Source: UBA5336 sp039034035 (GTDB taxonomy: Bacteria; Pseudomonadota; Alphaproteobacteria; Caulobacterales; Hyphomonadaceae). Taken from it: a stretch of DNA of 26,122 nucleotides. The stretch covers positions 1 through 26,122 of the forward strand of contig JBCCBN010000023.1 of assembly GCA_039034035.1 (NCBI GenBank), given 5' to 3'. Every line of letters starts with the position of its first letter. Within the stretch, counting starts at the first letter, position 1. Below the pieces are notes generated by a model that was given only the letters and a program-made list of their open reading frames with translations, had not been told where the DNA came from and did no database searches. A program made the translations under genes and the position numbers. This document shows, piece after piece, positions 15,629 to 23,492 of the stretch.

Positions 15629-15755
15629 CTTACACTCCCAATGCAGACCTGGCCCGCATTCGCCAAGGTCTCATCTCTACCTATAATTCTGTCACAGGCC
15701 CACGCAATGTTCCACTCGGTTGAACGGATGCGATAATAGCGGGAGCCCGTATCGC

Positions 15756-16361
15756 CTAACAATTCTCAGGATCCGTACATGGGCGCGGCTGGGGACCCGC
15801 ACGGCGCGCTAGGCTATCACGTTGCCGTTGCAACGCTGCCAAGTGATTTCGGAGACTGGTCTGCGCTGTGCCAAGCTCGAGGATGAGCGTTTCGCGATTC
15901 CAATCAGGGGTTTCTGGCGGGGTAGCGTCCCGTTGCGAGATCGAAGCCCCTCGAGAGCGGCGTTCGCGCACCACATCCGCGATTTCGGCCTTCTTCGCTT
16001 CGATATCCTGTTCGAGCCCTTCAATCTCGGCGACGCCGCGTGAGATTTCGCCGAGCCCGGCAAGCTGGTCGACCAATCGGTCGCGTTCGTCGGTGATGCG
16101 CTCCAACTCTCTGACTTCGGCCTCAAGCCGGATCTTGTCCTGTTCGAGGCTGCTGACATTCCCCGACAAGAAGAACCATGTGGCGCCGGCTGCGAGGGCG
16201 GCAACCAGCAGGGAGAGCAAGATGGCGGATGCAGTCGAAAGGCCCACGCGCTTATACTCTATTTCGGCTTCGTGTGAGGGGTGGGGAAACAGGGTTCGGG
16301 CTTCAACCACCATGGGCGGCGGCCTGTCCTGGGGATCTACGTCGTAATCACTGGACGCCAT
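15756..16361 (-). CDS. Single-pass membrane protein with periplasmic coiled coil
   Basis: 201 residues, not assignable to a named family. An N-terminal cytoplasmic segment (about 1-40, acidic and Pro-rich) is followed by one transmembrane helix (about 43-66, STASAILLSLLVAALAAGAT) and a long Glu/Arg/Leu heptad-like coiled coil (about 70-135) resembling FtsB/DivIC-type or septum-linked stalks only in general layout. A second short helix (about 155-190) and a tail with a Cys pair, C195 and C201, follow; C201 is the last residue. With cytoplasm at the N-terminus the tail is periplasmic, where the pair could form a disulfide. GGAGG lies six bases before the ATG. It starts 64 bases after the TPR-like lipoprotein gene. 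Confidence 0.75.
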   Translation of the reverse strand: MASSDYDVDPQDRPPPMVVEARTLFPHPSHEAEIEYKRVGLSTASAILLSLLVAALAAGATWFFLSGNVSSLEQDKIRLEAEVRELERITDERDRLVDQLAGLGEISRGVAEIEGLEQDIEAKKAEIADVVRERRSRGASISQRDATPPETPDWNRETLILELGTAQTSLRNHLAALQRQRDSLARRAGPQPRPCTDPENC

Positions 16362-16425
16362 TCTTGCCCTCCATGCTGGGTCGTGCCCGTCGTTCTGCCG
16401 TCATCTTGTCACCCATGGTCGTAGC

Positions 16426-18495
16426 CTACGGCGTGCACAGGCGCGCGCTGTAAGTATTGAGGAAATTCTGAACATCGCGATAGTCCCGGCCATCGTCGGG
16501 GAGATTGAAATCGTAGTCGCCATTGCAGGCCAGCGAGGCTTCCTTGAGGTAGATGAGGATTTTCTCGGTGCCGACGGGTGGCAGGGTTTCGGCGCGGGGC
16601 CAGTCAAAATCGGTCACATCCTCATCGGTCACCGTACTGAGGGCGAAGTCGAGATTACTCCGCGCAATCTGGCGGGCGGCGCGCGCACCGGAAACGCTGA
16701 GCCGCTGGGCCCGGCGCATCTGGAACATTGCCTGTAGGAGGAGTTCGTCGGGGGATGTGCCGAGGGAGCATCGCGGCTCATCGCTGTCATTCGTCCAGCG
16801 CCCCCCGGCACGGATGCGCGCAAGGCAGGCGATTCGGGTGTAGCTCTCATCAGAGCGGCGGAGGTCAGCAGCCCGGTCGGCGTTCTCTACCGCGGTGGAA
16901 AACCGGTTTGAGAGCGCATTCACGGAGCTGAGCAGACTATAGGCCTCGGCCTGAAACGTGGGCGCATCAACAAAGGTCTGGGTGGCGTTTGAGCCTGTCA
17001 GCGCTGCAAGCGTGGCCGCCGCCGCGGTCTCATCGCCATGCTTGAACTGATGGCCGGCAAGTTTGAGCACGGGCTTGGCGGACCGGGGCGTTTCGGCGCG
17101 GGCGGCAAGGAGGATGTCGCGCACCTCATCGGGGTTGCGGCCGGCCGCATCGGCTGCGCTGGCCTGACGTAACAGAGCGTCCGATAGTGCGTTGGGCGAC
17201 GCTTCTGGATCGGCTCTCAACTGAGCCACGGCTTGGTTGAACTTGTCGGCCGCGCAGGCCCAATCCCGCTTGCGCTCGCAGGCGCTGGCCCAGCCGAGCA
17301 GGTCTTCCGCTTCACCGGAGAGGCTGGCGGCTTGCTCATAATCGAGTAGCGCCCGGTCGAACGGATCGAGGCCACCCGTGATGTCACGCGCGTCGCCAAT
17401 GCTGGCGAGGGCTTCCCATGTGCCGGCGCGTCCTCGGAAGGCTGCGGCCTGGGCTAGCGGTTCTGTGTCGGCAGCGAGGGCGCGGGAGAAATACTCTTCG
17501 GCCTGGCGCAGGAGAGCCGCATCCTCATCGTCGGTTCCGAGCCGGAGATGGGCATTGCCAAGGCCGGAAAGCGCACGGGCGCTTTGGCGGTTTGCCGCGA
17601 GCGCGCGGGTATAAAGCTGGATCGCGCCGCGCTCGTTCCCGTCTTCGGCGAGCGCGGTGTCGGCCAGCTCTACAGCATAGCTTTCCAGCCGCTCACGGGC
17701 ATCAGCCTTGAGTGGTCCATTGATCGGGCTGTTGACCACGGTTTCATACGCATCAATGGCATCCTGACCATCGAGCGCTCCATCTCGAGCGCGGTGGAGA
17801 TCGCCGAGCAGCAGATGGAAACGGTCATATTGTTCACCGCGGGTTCCGTCTTCTAGGCGCGCATAGGGCTGGGCGACCTGTCGGTCCTGGCTCATTCGGT
17901 CGATTGCGAGGCTAAGGCAGGTCTCTCGGCGGGTGCAGGTGGCGCGGCGAGGGTCGAGGCGGGCAGTCTCGACCGTCTCGGAAAGGGACGTCAAGGCTGT
18001 GGCATAGGCAAGGACGCGGTCGAGGCGAAAGGCCTGGGTCTGAGCCGTCCACGCGCGGATCGCTCGCTCGCGTTCGGCCTCACTCCGCACGGTCCGGAGG
18101 GTCTCGGGCACCGTATTCAGCCAGCCATCGGTGTTCTGGAGGTTGTCGAATGAGGCGCGCAGCAAGGCGACCGATGCCTGCAGGGGTTCAATGGAGGGCT
18201 GGCCGCTGCTCATGGACGCGGCGTCAAGATAAGCGCGGCCGGCATGGTAGTAGGCGACGCCGCGCTCCCTGACGCGCAAGTTTGTATCATTGTCTGCCAC
18301 GCTTTCACAGCGCCGGGCCAGATCGAGCGCGTCGGCAGCGCCTGACGCACGCGGAGCGGCGAGGTCGATACAACTTGCGCTAGCGGTGGATATGGGTGCT
18401 GGACCGGGTGTGGGCGCTGTCGTCGTGGTCTCGCATGCGGCCAGCGAAACCAGGGAAATTGCTGCAAACACCCGTGAAAGGAACGACCTGTCCAT
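16426..18495 (-). CDS. TPR-like repeat lipoprotein
   Basis: 689 residues from the ATG at 18495. The first 21 residues are a lipoprotein signal with lipobox L-A-A-C21 and Glu at the next position, so the mature protein is lipid-anchored, probably at the outer membrane. A Thr/Pro linker is followed by helical repeats throughout; TPR-like pairs are clearest at about 290-400 (AIQLYTRALAANRQSARALSGLGNAHLRLG, AEEYFSRALAAD, DYEQAASLSGEAEDLLGWASACERKRDWACAADKFNQAV). Near the C-terminus C657 and C687 are spaced 29 residues apart. A TTG at 18501 has a better-spaced GGGGAG and would add two residues; an ATG at 18525 is farther and lacks a site. The protein is likely a scaffold for an envelope complex, with the membrane coiled-coil and TerB genes downstream. 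Confidence 0.8.
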   Translation of the reverse strand: MDRSFLSRVFAAISLVSLAACETTTTAPTPGPAPISTASASCIDLAAPRASGAADALDLARRCESVADNDTNLRVRERGVAYYHAGRAYLDAASMSSGQPSIEPLQASVALLRASFDNLQNTDGWLNTVPETLRTVRSEAERERAIRAWTAQTQAFRLDRVLAYATALTSLSETVETARLDPRRATCTRRETCLSLAIDRMSQDRQVAQPYARLEDGTRGEQYDRFHLLLGDLHRARDGALDGQDAIDAYETVVNSPINGPLKADARERLESYAVELADTALAEDGNERGAIQLYTRALAANRQSARALSGLGNAHLRLGTDDEDAALLRQAEEYFSRALAADTEPLAQAAAFRGRAGTWEALASIGDARDITGGLDPFDRALLDYEQAASLSGEAEDLLGWASACERKRDWACAADKFNQAVAQLRADPEASPNALSDALLRQASAADAAGRNPDEVRDILLAARAETPRSAKPVLKLAGHQFKHGDETAAAATLAALTGSNATQTFVDAPTFQAEAYSLLSSVNALSNRFSTAVENADRAADLRRSDESYTRIACLARIRAGGRWTNDSDEPRCSLGTSPDELLLQAMFQMRRAQRLSVSGARAARQIARSNLDFALSTVTDEDVTDFDWPRAETLPPVGTEKILIYLKEASLACNGDYDFNLPDDGRDYRDVQNFLNTYSARLCTP

Positions 18496-18541
18496 GGTCA
18501 AAGCTACACTCCCCGAACGCGCCATGAGGCGCCGATGAATA

Positions 18542-18561
18542 AACAGGTTAATGCCTGTTAA
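18542..18561. promoter_or_regulatory. Inverted repeat with two TTAA half-sites
   Basis: Arms AACAGG (18542-18547) and CCTGTT (18554-18559) are perfect around six bases. The same bases contain TTAA at 18548-18551 and at 18558-18561, six bases apart. The CtrA cell-cycle regulator of Caulobacter-type bacteria binds TTAA-N7-TTAA; here the gap is one base short, so CtrA is only a possibility. The site lies about 50 bases upstream of the lipoprotein start, a normal operator position. Confidence 0.35.
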
Positions 18562-18808
18562 GTAAAGTCAGCGCGTTGAACGAAGATTATCCAATCGCGT
18601 CAAGGCGATTTCGACGCGGTGAGACGCGAACAGATGCAGACTTGTCACACTTTTCGGCCCCTGCCCGAAGCCGGCGCAGGACGGTAGCTGAGGGGTGTGA
18701 ATGCGGGTGTGTCGCTTCGGTTGTTGCACGTGAACTGCATGGCAATCGATGTGCAATCATTGAAAAGCGATATGTAGCTCTCCATCTGCGCGATATTGGC
18801 AAGCGGGC

Positions 18809-18838
18809 CTCGTCCAACCTGCCAGCGACTTGGACGAG
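18809..18838 (+). promoter_or_regulatory. Nine-base inverted repeat upstream of the small gene
   Basis: CTCGTCCAA (18809-18817) and TTGGACGAG (18830-18838) are perfect complements separated by 12 bases. The repeat ends 23 bases before the ATG at 18862 and about ten before the ribosome binding site. It could be a two-turn DNA operator or a hairpin in the mRNA leader that affects translation. Confidence 0.45.
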
Positions 18839-18861
18839 TGTCAGACTGAAAAGGAAAATCC

Positions 18862-19056
18862 ATGCAACCCACTGCACGTGAAGCTGCCTTGGCCGAAATT
18901 GCCGCCAGCCTGAATTCGGACGCCCCTGACCCTTATGAAAAGATCCTGTTCGGGCACTTGGAAGAGAGCGTCACCGAACCGGCGCGTGAACCCGCTGGTA
19001 ACCCGGTCGTCGGCGAGCGCCGGACAGCGGTGCCTGGTGATCGAGAAGCGACTTGA
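18862..19056 (+). CDS. Small hypothetical protein
   Basis: 64 residues, not recognised. An AAGGA site lies about six to seven bases before the ATG. The N-terminal half (ARE-AALAEIAASLN, then DPYEKILFGHLEESV) looks like two short amphipathic acidic helices; the C-terminal half is Pro/Arg/Glu-rich and probably disordered. No signal or membrane segment. It converges on the TM + helical-repeat gene with only six bases between stops, and is divergent from the TPR lipoprotein, so it sits inside the envelope cluster on the opposite strand. The good ribosome binding site and the inverted repeat in its leader favour a real gene; length and lack of homology leave doubt. Confidence 0.5.
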   Translation: MQPTAREAALAEIAASLNSDAPDPYEKILFGHLEESVTEPAREPAGNPVVGERRTAVPGDREAT

Positions 19057-19062
19057 GGCGAC

Positions 19063-20448
19063 CTAGGTGCAATTGGGGGTGAAGTCGGGGTGCTCTGATT
19101 GCAGGAGGGCGGCGGCCAACTCGTAGTGGGGCGGTTTGAGCAGCTTGCGGATCTCGCACATGTTGAACTCGTCGGCCTGGAACAGCGCCACATTGCGGCG
19201 GGCGTCTTCAGCCGCGCCGGCGACGCCAATCTCGCGGGCCACAAAAGCGCGCACCAGTTCGTTCCAGGCGAATAGACCGGTCCGCTCGACCGCCTCGGCA
19301 TTGGCAAAGGCGCCGCTGAAGTCATCATCAAGGAGATAGGCGAAGCTGATATTCTCGCCCGACCCGCTCACCTGGTTCTCGGTTTGCTGGAGTTGGCGGC
19401 GCAAGTCGATGGCCCGCTGCAGGCAGGCGTGCATGAGGCGTGTGCGATCAGAACCATAGGTGATTTCGCCCGTGGGACAGGCATCGCGCGCCAAGTCGTG
19501 GGCGGAGTTGACCGACTGGTATCCGCCCGCATCGGCGGCGATCAGGACCGTTCCAAGACCGTGGAAGGCATTCATCTCAAGGGTGAGCAGGGCCTCCCTA
19601 CGGGCCGCACTTCCGCCGGCATCATCGGTGGATACCGCTTCGCTGCGTTGAACGGCCAGGCTGTAGTTCCGGAGCGCTTCTTCCACCAGCCCCTGTTTTC
19701 GAGCGCATTGTCCGCGCCAGTAAAGCTGCTGGGGGCCAAGCGTCTCTAGTGCGCCGATGGCGTCGGTGGCAGCGAAAAGGGCGTCACAGTCTTCAAGCGC
19801 ATAGTTGGACCGAGGTGAGGAGGCATTCTCGAACGCGATCCAGGCCAGCCCGGTCTTGGCGATACCGGCGAGACCGGGCGCCGACTGAACGGACGTGAAG
19901 GCGTCCTGGGCCTCGCGGAGGGTTTGGGGCAGACCGGTTGCACCACGAGGAATTTCGTCTCCGCCGCGCTCCCATTCCATCAAGAGGAGGACGCCATTGA
20001 ACAGCGCGGTCTGGGATGCAGTTGCGGTGGTCCCGGTTGGATCAGCCGCCTCGATACTCTGTTCGAGCCTTTGTTCGCTGGCAAGGGATCGGACACCGCG
20101 CTCGAGGAAGTCGATAGAGGCTTCGAGGCCGCTATCGATCGATACGGACTGGTCGCCGACCTGAGTGATGGAGAGCATTTCGGCATAGTTGCGGCGGATC
20201 GAGGCTTCCTGCCCGGCAATCCGGTTACTGAGATCGGAGGCGAGGATCCGGGTTTCGAAAGCGCGGCGTTCGAGACGCTCGGAATCCTCGGCCAGGGTCT
20301 GGGCGACGAAGTAATAATAAGCGCCCAAGGCCGCGGACATGGCGACGACGAGGAACAACGCGCTGAACCCAGCTACGAGAATGCCGCGCATGCCGCGTTG
20401 CTCAGCGGCGACCAGGGCAATGAGTTCTGAATCTTCTTTTTCCGTCAC
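19063..20448 (-). CDS. Membrane-anchored helical-repeat protein
   Basis: 461 residues from a GTG at 20448, chosen because GAGAGGGG lies five bases upstream and overlaps the stop of the preceding gene; frames open farther upstream lack a site. A short cytoplasmic N-terminus is followed by one transmembrane helix (about 23-47, ending ALGAYYYFVAQ), a charged coiled coil (about 48-90, EDSERLERRAFETRILASDL) and a periplasmic all-helical region with TPR-like pairs (LYWRGQCARKQGLVEEALRNYSLAVQ, about 240-270). C431 and C460 near the end are spaced 28 residues apart and the protein ends one residue later. Architecturally it resembles a fusion of the coiled-coil membrane protein and the TPR lipoprotein encoded nearby. 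Coupled to the upstream two-TM gene; function unknown. Confidence 0.78.
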   Translation of the reverse strand: MTEKEDSELIALVAAEQRGMRGILVAGFSALFLVVAMSAALGAYYYFVAQTLAEDSERLERRAFETRILASDLSNRIAGQEASIRRNYAEMLSITQVGDQSVSIDSGLEASIDFLERGVRSLASEQRLEQSIEAADPTGTTATASQTALFNGVLLLMEWERGGDEIPRGATGLPQTLREAQDAFTSVQSAPGLAGIAKTGLAWIAFENASSPRSNYALEDCDALFAATDAIGALETLGPQQLYWRGQCARKQGLVEEALRNYSLAVQRSEAVSTDDAGGSAARREALLTLEMNAFHGLGTVLIAADAGGYQSVNSAHDLARDACPTGEITYGSDRTRLMHACLQRAIDLRRQLQQTENQVSGSGENISFAYLLDDDFSGAFANAEAVERTGLFAWNELVRAFVAREIGVAGAAEDARRNVALFQADEFNMCEIRKLLKPPHYELAAALLQSEHPDFTPNCT

Positions 20449-20459
20449 TGCGGCCCCTC

Positions 20460-20879
20460 TCAACCGACAACCGATCCGATCATATCCATCCAGATGCTCC
20501 GCTTGGACTTGCTGGCGCATTGCAGCTGGCTGACGAAGCCGGCAAACAGCTTCATCCGGCCCGCCCGCGCCGCATAGAGCGATCGGTCGATGGAATTGAC
20601 GCAGTTATGGGCAGCGCACCAACTGGCGAAGAAGCCGACCATTGCTGCGGAAATCGGGGCCAGGATCTGCATCAGCGTGAGCCAGATACCGCTCGATCCA
20701 CCGCCGGACGAATTGGCGAACAAGTACGCAATTGTGGCCATGGCGCCGAGCAGGAGCACGAAACTGAAGACGAACAATCCAAAGCAGATCGAGCGGATCC
20801 GGCAATGGTGCCGTTTCTCGTTCTCGAGGATGTTCGCAAGAACGTCCACGTCACCCGTTTCGATTGATGATTCGATCAT
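20460..20879 (-). CDS. Two-TM small membrane protein
   Basis: 139 residues from the ATG at 20879; a TTG at 20936 would add 19 residues, and neither has a convincing ribosome binding site. An acidic cytoplasmic N-terminus (about 1-28) leads to a transmembrane helix (about 31-53, GLFVFSFVLLLGAMATIAYLF), a short Gly/Ser loop (SSGGGSSG) and a second helix (about 62-88, MQILAPISAAMVGFFASW). A cytoplasmic C-terminus with basic residues and several Cys follows. No family recognised. Its stop lies 11 bases before the start of the TM + helical-repeat gene, whose ribosome binding site abuts it, so the two form an operon and probably a complex. Divergent from the MATE exporter. Confidence 0.72.
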   Translation of the reverse strand: MIESSIETGDVDVLANILENEKRHHCRIRSICFGLFVFSFVLLLGAMATIAYLFANSSGGGSSGIWLTLMQILAPISAAMVGFFASWCAAHNCVNSIDRSLYAARAGRMKLFAGFVSQLQCASKSKRSIWMDMIGSVVG

Positions 20880-21047
20880 CTGGGATGTCCCGCGTGCCAG
20901 CGTTGCGACGTTAGTGGCAGACCCATCGGCGCGCAAGCTGAACGCGTGTGGCGACTGCGAATTGGAGGGCGTGCGGTTTGGCGATGGGATTGGGGCGTTC
21001 GAGCGAGGCCTTGACCATTGGGGTGTCTGGCGCCCAAGCGCTGAAGC

Positions 21048-22460
21048 ATGGACCCGACCTCGCCCGCCCCTACCCCCGCGTCCTCGTCGCCTCGCGAAAC
21101 CGCGCCGCTAAGCCGGTTACGGACGCTGGCACTGGCCTGGCCGATCGTGCTGGCGCAGGCCGCGACGGCGACCACCAGCACGGTCGATACGCTGGTCATG
21201 GGCCGATATGGCAGCGCAGAGGCGCTGGGCGCGGTTGGGGTCGCGTCGGTGGCAACGCTGTTCCTGTTCTGGGCGTTCGGCTTCCTGCGGATGGCGACGA
21301 CTGGGCTGGCAGCCCAGGCCGATGGCGCCGGCGATGAGGGTGAGGTTGGGGCGGTCCTGATTAGGGGGTTGTTGCTGGGCGCGGGGCTTGGCGTAACCAT
21401 CATCATCGTGTTCCCGATCTTTCGCTGGGGCGCATTGGCCGCGTTCGCGGCGGACCCGGCGGTCGAGACCCTTGCGAGGGGATATTTCAATGCCCGGATC
21501 TGGGGAGCGCCGGCCGCGCTGATGGGGTATGCAGTGACCGGATGGCTGATCGGGACCGGGCGGACGCGCAGCCTGCTTGCTTTTCAAGTCGTGTTGAACG
21601 CGGTCAATGCGGGCCTGGATGTATGGTTTGTAGCGGGGCTGGACCTGGGTCCGGCGGGGATCGGTGCAGGGACGGCGATTGCGGAGTGGGTGGCGCTGGC
21701 CTTCGGGCTGGCGCTGGTGCGGACGTCGCTGCGGCGGACTGAAGGCCTGTTCGACAGGGCCAGGCTGATGGCCCTGTTTGCGGCCAATCGGGACATCATG
21801 ATCCGCACGCTCGCCTTGCTGTTCGCTTTTGCATGGTTTGTGAACGCAGGCGCCCGGGTCGGAACCGCTGCGCTCGCGGGCAATGAGGTGTTGCGCCAGT
21901 TCGTGACGGTGATGGCGTTCGTGCTGGACGCGTTTGCGTTTGTCGCCGAGAAGGAAGCGGGAGCGGCGTATGGTGCGCGCGACCGGGAACGGTTCCTGCG
22001 GGCTGTGCGGATCACTAGCGAGCTGTCCTTTGCGTTCGCATTGGGTTTCAGCGCGCTCTTCCTACTGCTTGGCGGGCCTGTGATCGAAGCGGTGGTGAGC
22101 GATGCTGACGCTCGTGCGGCGGCACTGACCTATGTGCCGGCTATGGCCGCGGTGCCGCTGGTGGGTTGGATGGCCTACCAGTTGGACGGCATCTTCATTG
22201 GCGCAACGCGCGGGCATGCCTTGCGGAATGCGGGCGTGGCGGCGACGGTGCTGTATGTGGCCACCGATAGCCTGCTGCGCCCGGCATTTGGCAATTGGGG
22301 GGTCTGGGCGGCATTCCTGGCTATGTTTGCCTATCGGGCCGGCGGGTTGCTGGTCTACTGGCCTGGATTATTGGCGGATGTCAGCGAAGATCAGCGCCCA
22401 CCGCCGCCGCCACCGTCTCGAAGCCGTCAGAGCGGAGCGCGCCAGCCAGTTCGAGATTGA
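21048..22460 (+). CDS. MATE-family exporter (DinF-like)
   Basis: 470 residues, about twelve hydrophobic segments in two halves as expected for a MATE antiporter. Family features: LALAWPIVLAQAATATTSTVDTLVMGRYGSAEALGAV at the first helices, the ALMGYAVTGWLIGTGRTRSLL region and FQVVLNAVNAGLDVWFV mid-protein, and VTVMAFVLDAFAFVAEKEAGAAYGARD, which is characteristic of the DinF branch. It probably exports drugs or metabolites using Na+ or H+. The ATG at 21048 has no visible ribosome binding site; the first 20 residues are Pro/Ser-rich and precede the first helix. The last 25 or so residues, Pro/Arg/Ser-rich, are encoded in DNA that overlaps the 3' end of pyrD by 80 bases on the other strand. Confidence 0.93.
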   Translation: MDPTSPAPTPASSSPRETAPLSRLRTLALAWPIVLAQAATATTSTVDTLVMGRYGSAEALGAVGVASVATLFLFWAFGFLRMATTGLAAQADGAGDEGEVGAVLIRGLLLGAGLGVTIIIVFPIFRWGALAAFAADPAVETLARGYFNARIWGAPAALMGYAVTGWLIGTGRTRSLLAFQVVLNAVNAGLDVWFVAGLDLGPAGIGAGTAIAEWVALAFGLALVRTSLRRTEGLFDRARLMALFAANRDIMIRTLALLFAFAWFVNAGARVGTAALAGNEVLRQFVTVMAFVLDAFAFVAEKEAGAAYGARDRERFLRAVRITSELSFAFALGFSALFLLLGGPVIEAVVSDADARAAALTYVPAMAAVPLVGWMAYQLDGIFIGATRGHALRNAGVAATVLYVATDSLLRPAFGNWGVWAAFLAMFAYRAGGLLVYWPGLLADVSEDQRPPPPPPSRSRQSGARQPVRD

Positions 22461-23487
22461 TCGTCTCGACAAGGGCCGGTCCGCCATAGACCAACGCGGT
22501 ATAGAGCTGGACCGCGTGGGCACCGGCGCGGATCTTCCGGTAGGCGTCCAGGCCGTTGGCAATACCCCCCGCGCCGATCAGGTCGAACCGGCCATCGAGG
22601 CGGCGGGCGAATGCGCGAAGCACATCCGTGGAGGCCGCCATCAGCGGCGCGCCGGAGAGGCCGCCCTGCTCGAACCGGTCCTTTGCCTTCAGCGTTTCGG
22701 GCCGCTCAAGCGTGGTGTTGGAGATAATCAGCCCCGATAACCAGCCGCCGTCGGTCTTGAGCACCGAAACAATGTCGTCGATCGCAGTTTCGTCCAGGTC
22801 GGGGGCGAGTTTGAGCAAAACTGGGCGCTTGCCGGGGGCATGCGATTGGTCGCCCCACATGGACAGGAAGGTGTGATGGGCGGTGGCCCTGGCCGCTTCA
22901 CAGCGGACCAGCAGCGCGGATAGGGCTTCGGGGTCCTGCAGGCCTCGCAGCCCCGGCGTGTTGGGCGAGGAGATATTGATCGTGATGTAGTCGCAATGGG
23001 CATAAACAGCCTCAATCCCAGTGGCGTAGTCGGCGATCCGGTCCTCGGCAGTCTTGTTGGCCCCGACATTGGCGCCGAGAATGCCGGGCCTGCGGGGCGA
23101 AGCGGACAGGTTGGCGACGAAGGCGTCGAGCCCGCGATTGTTGAAGCCCATCCGGTTGATGACGGCGCGATCTTCCTCGAGGCGGAAGAGGCGCGGCTTG
23201 AAATTGCCCGGTTGCGGGCGGGGGGTCACGGTCCCGCATTCGACAAAGCCGAAGCCCATCTGGAACATGGGGGTGAATACATCAGCATTCTTGTCGAACC
23301 CGGCGGCTAGCCCGACGGGATTGGGCAGGTGTAGGCCCGAGCGCGGCAGGGTGATGGCCGTGGACCATTGCGCCGGATCGGCGCGCGAGACGCCGAGCCC
23401 GGCCTTCAACGCCCGGATGGTTGCGATGTGGGCAGCTTCGGGTGGCAGCCGCCGGACGGCCGATAATCCGAGATCATTGAGCGCCAT
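22381..23487 (-). CDS. pyrD: Dihydroorotate dehydrogenase (quinone), class 2
   Basis: 368 residues. Oxidises dihydroorotate to orotate with FMN and passes electrons to quinone, the fourth step of pyrimidine synthesis, at the inner membrane. The N-terminal amphipathic helix region (1-45) typical of class 2 enzymes is present. The barrel has NPVGLAAGFDKNADV (56-70), GFVECGTVTPRPQPGNFKPR (80-99), INRMGFNN (110-117) and YITINISSPNTPGLR (167-181), whose second Ser (S174) aligns with the class 2 catalytic base. LLKLAPDLDE, ISNTTLER and LIGAGGI complete the FMN and substrate sites. Its ATG is five bases after the DUF952 stop, so the two are coupled. Its 3' end overlaps the convergent MATE gene. Confidence 0.97.
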   Translation of the reverse strand: MALNDLGLSAVRRLPPEAAHIATIRALKAGLGVSRADPAQWSTAITLPRSGLHLPNPVGLAAGFDKNADVFTPMFQMGFGFVECGTVTPRPQPGNFKPRLFRLEEDRAVINRMGFNNRGLDAFVANLSASPRRPGILGANVGANKTAEDRIADYATGIEAVYAHCDYITINISSPNTPGLRGLQDPEALSALLVRCEAARATAHHTFLSMWGDQSHAPGKRPVLLKLAPDLDETAIDDIVSVLKTDGGWLSGLIISNTTLERPETLKAKDRFEQGGLSGAPLMAASTDVLRAFARRLDGRFDLIGAGGIANGLDAYRKIRAGAHAVQLYTALVYGGPALVETINLELAGALRSDGFETVAAAVGADLR

Positions 23488-23492
23488 GGCGG

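Larger units (their letters stand above)
18496..18861. other. Divergent intergenic region
   Basis: About 366 bases between the lipoprotein gene and a small plus-strand gene. It holds two notable inverted repeats (18542-18559 and 18809-18838, listed separately). Open frames on either strand here have Arg/Ser-rich translations and no ribosome binding site. Both genes must be driven from here, but no clear -35/-10 pair stands out. Confidence 0.5.
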
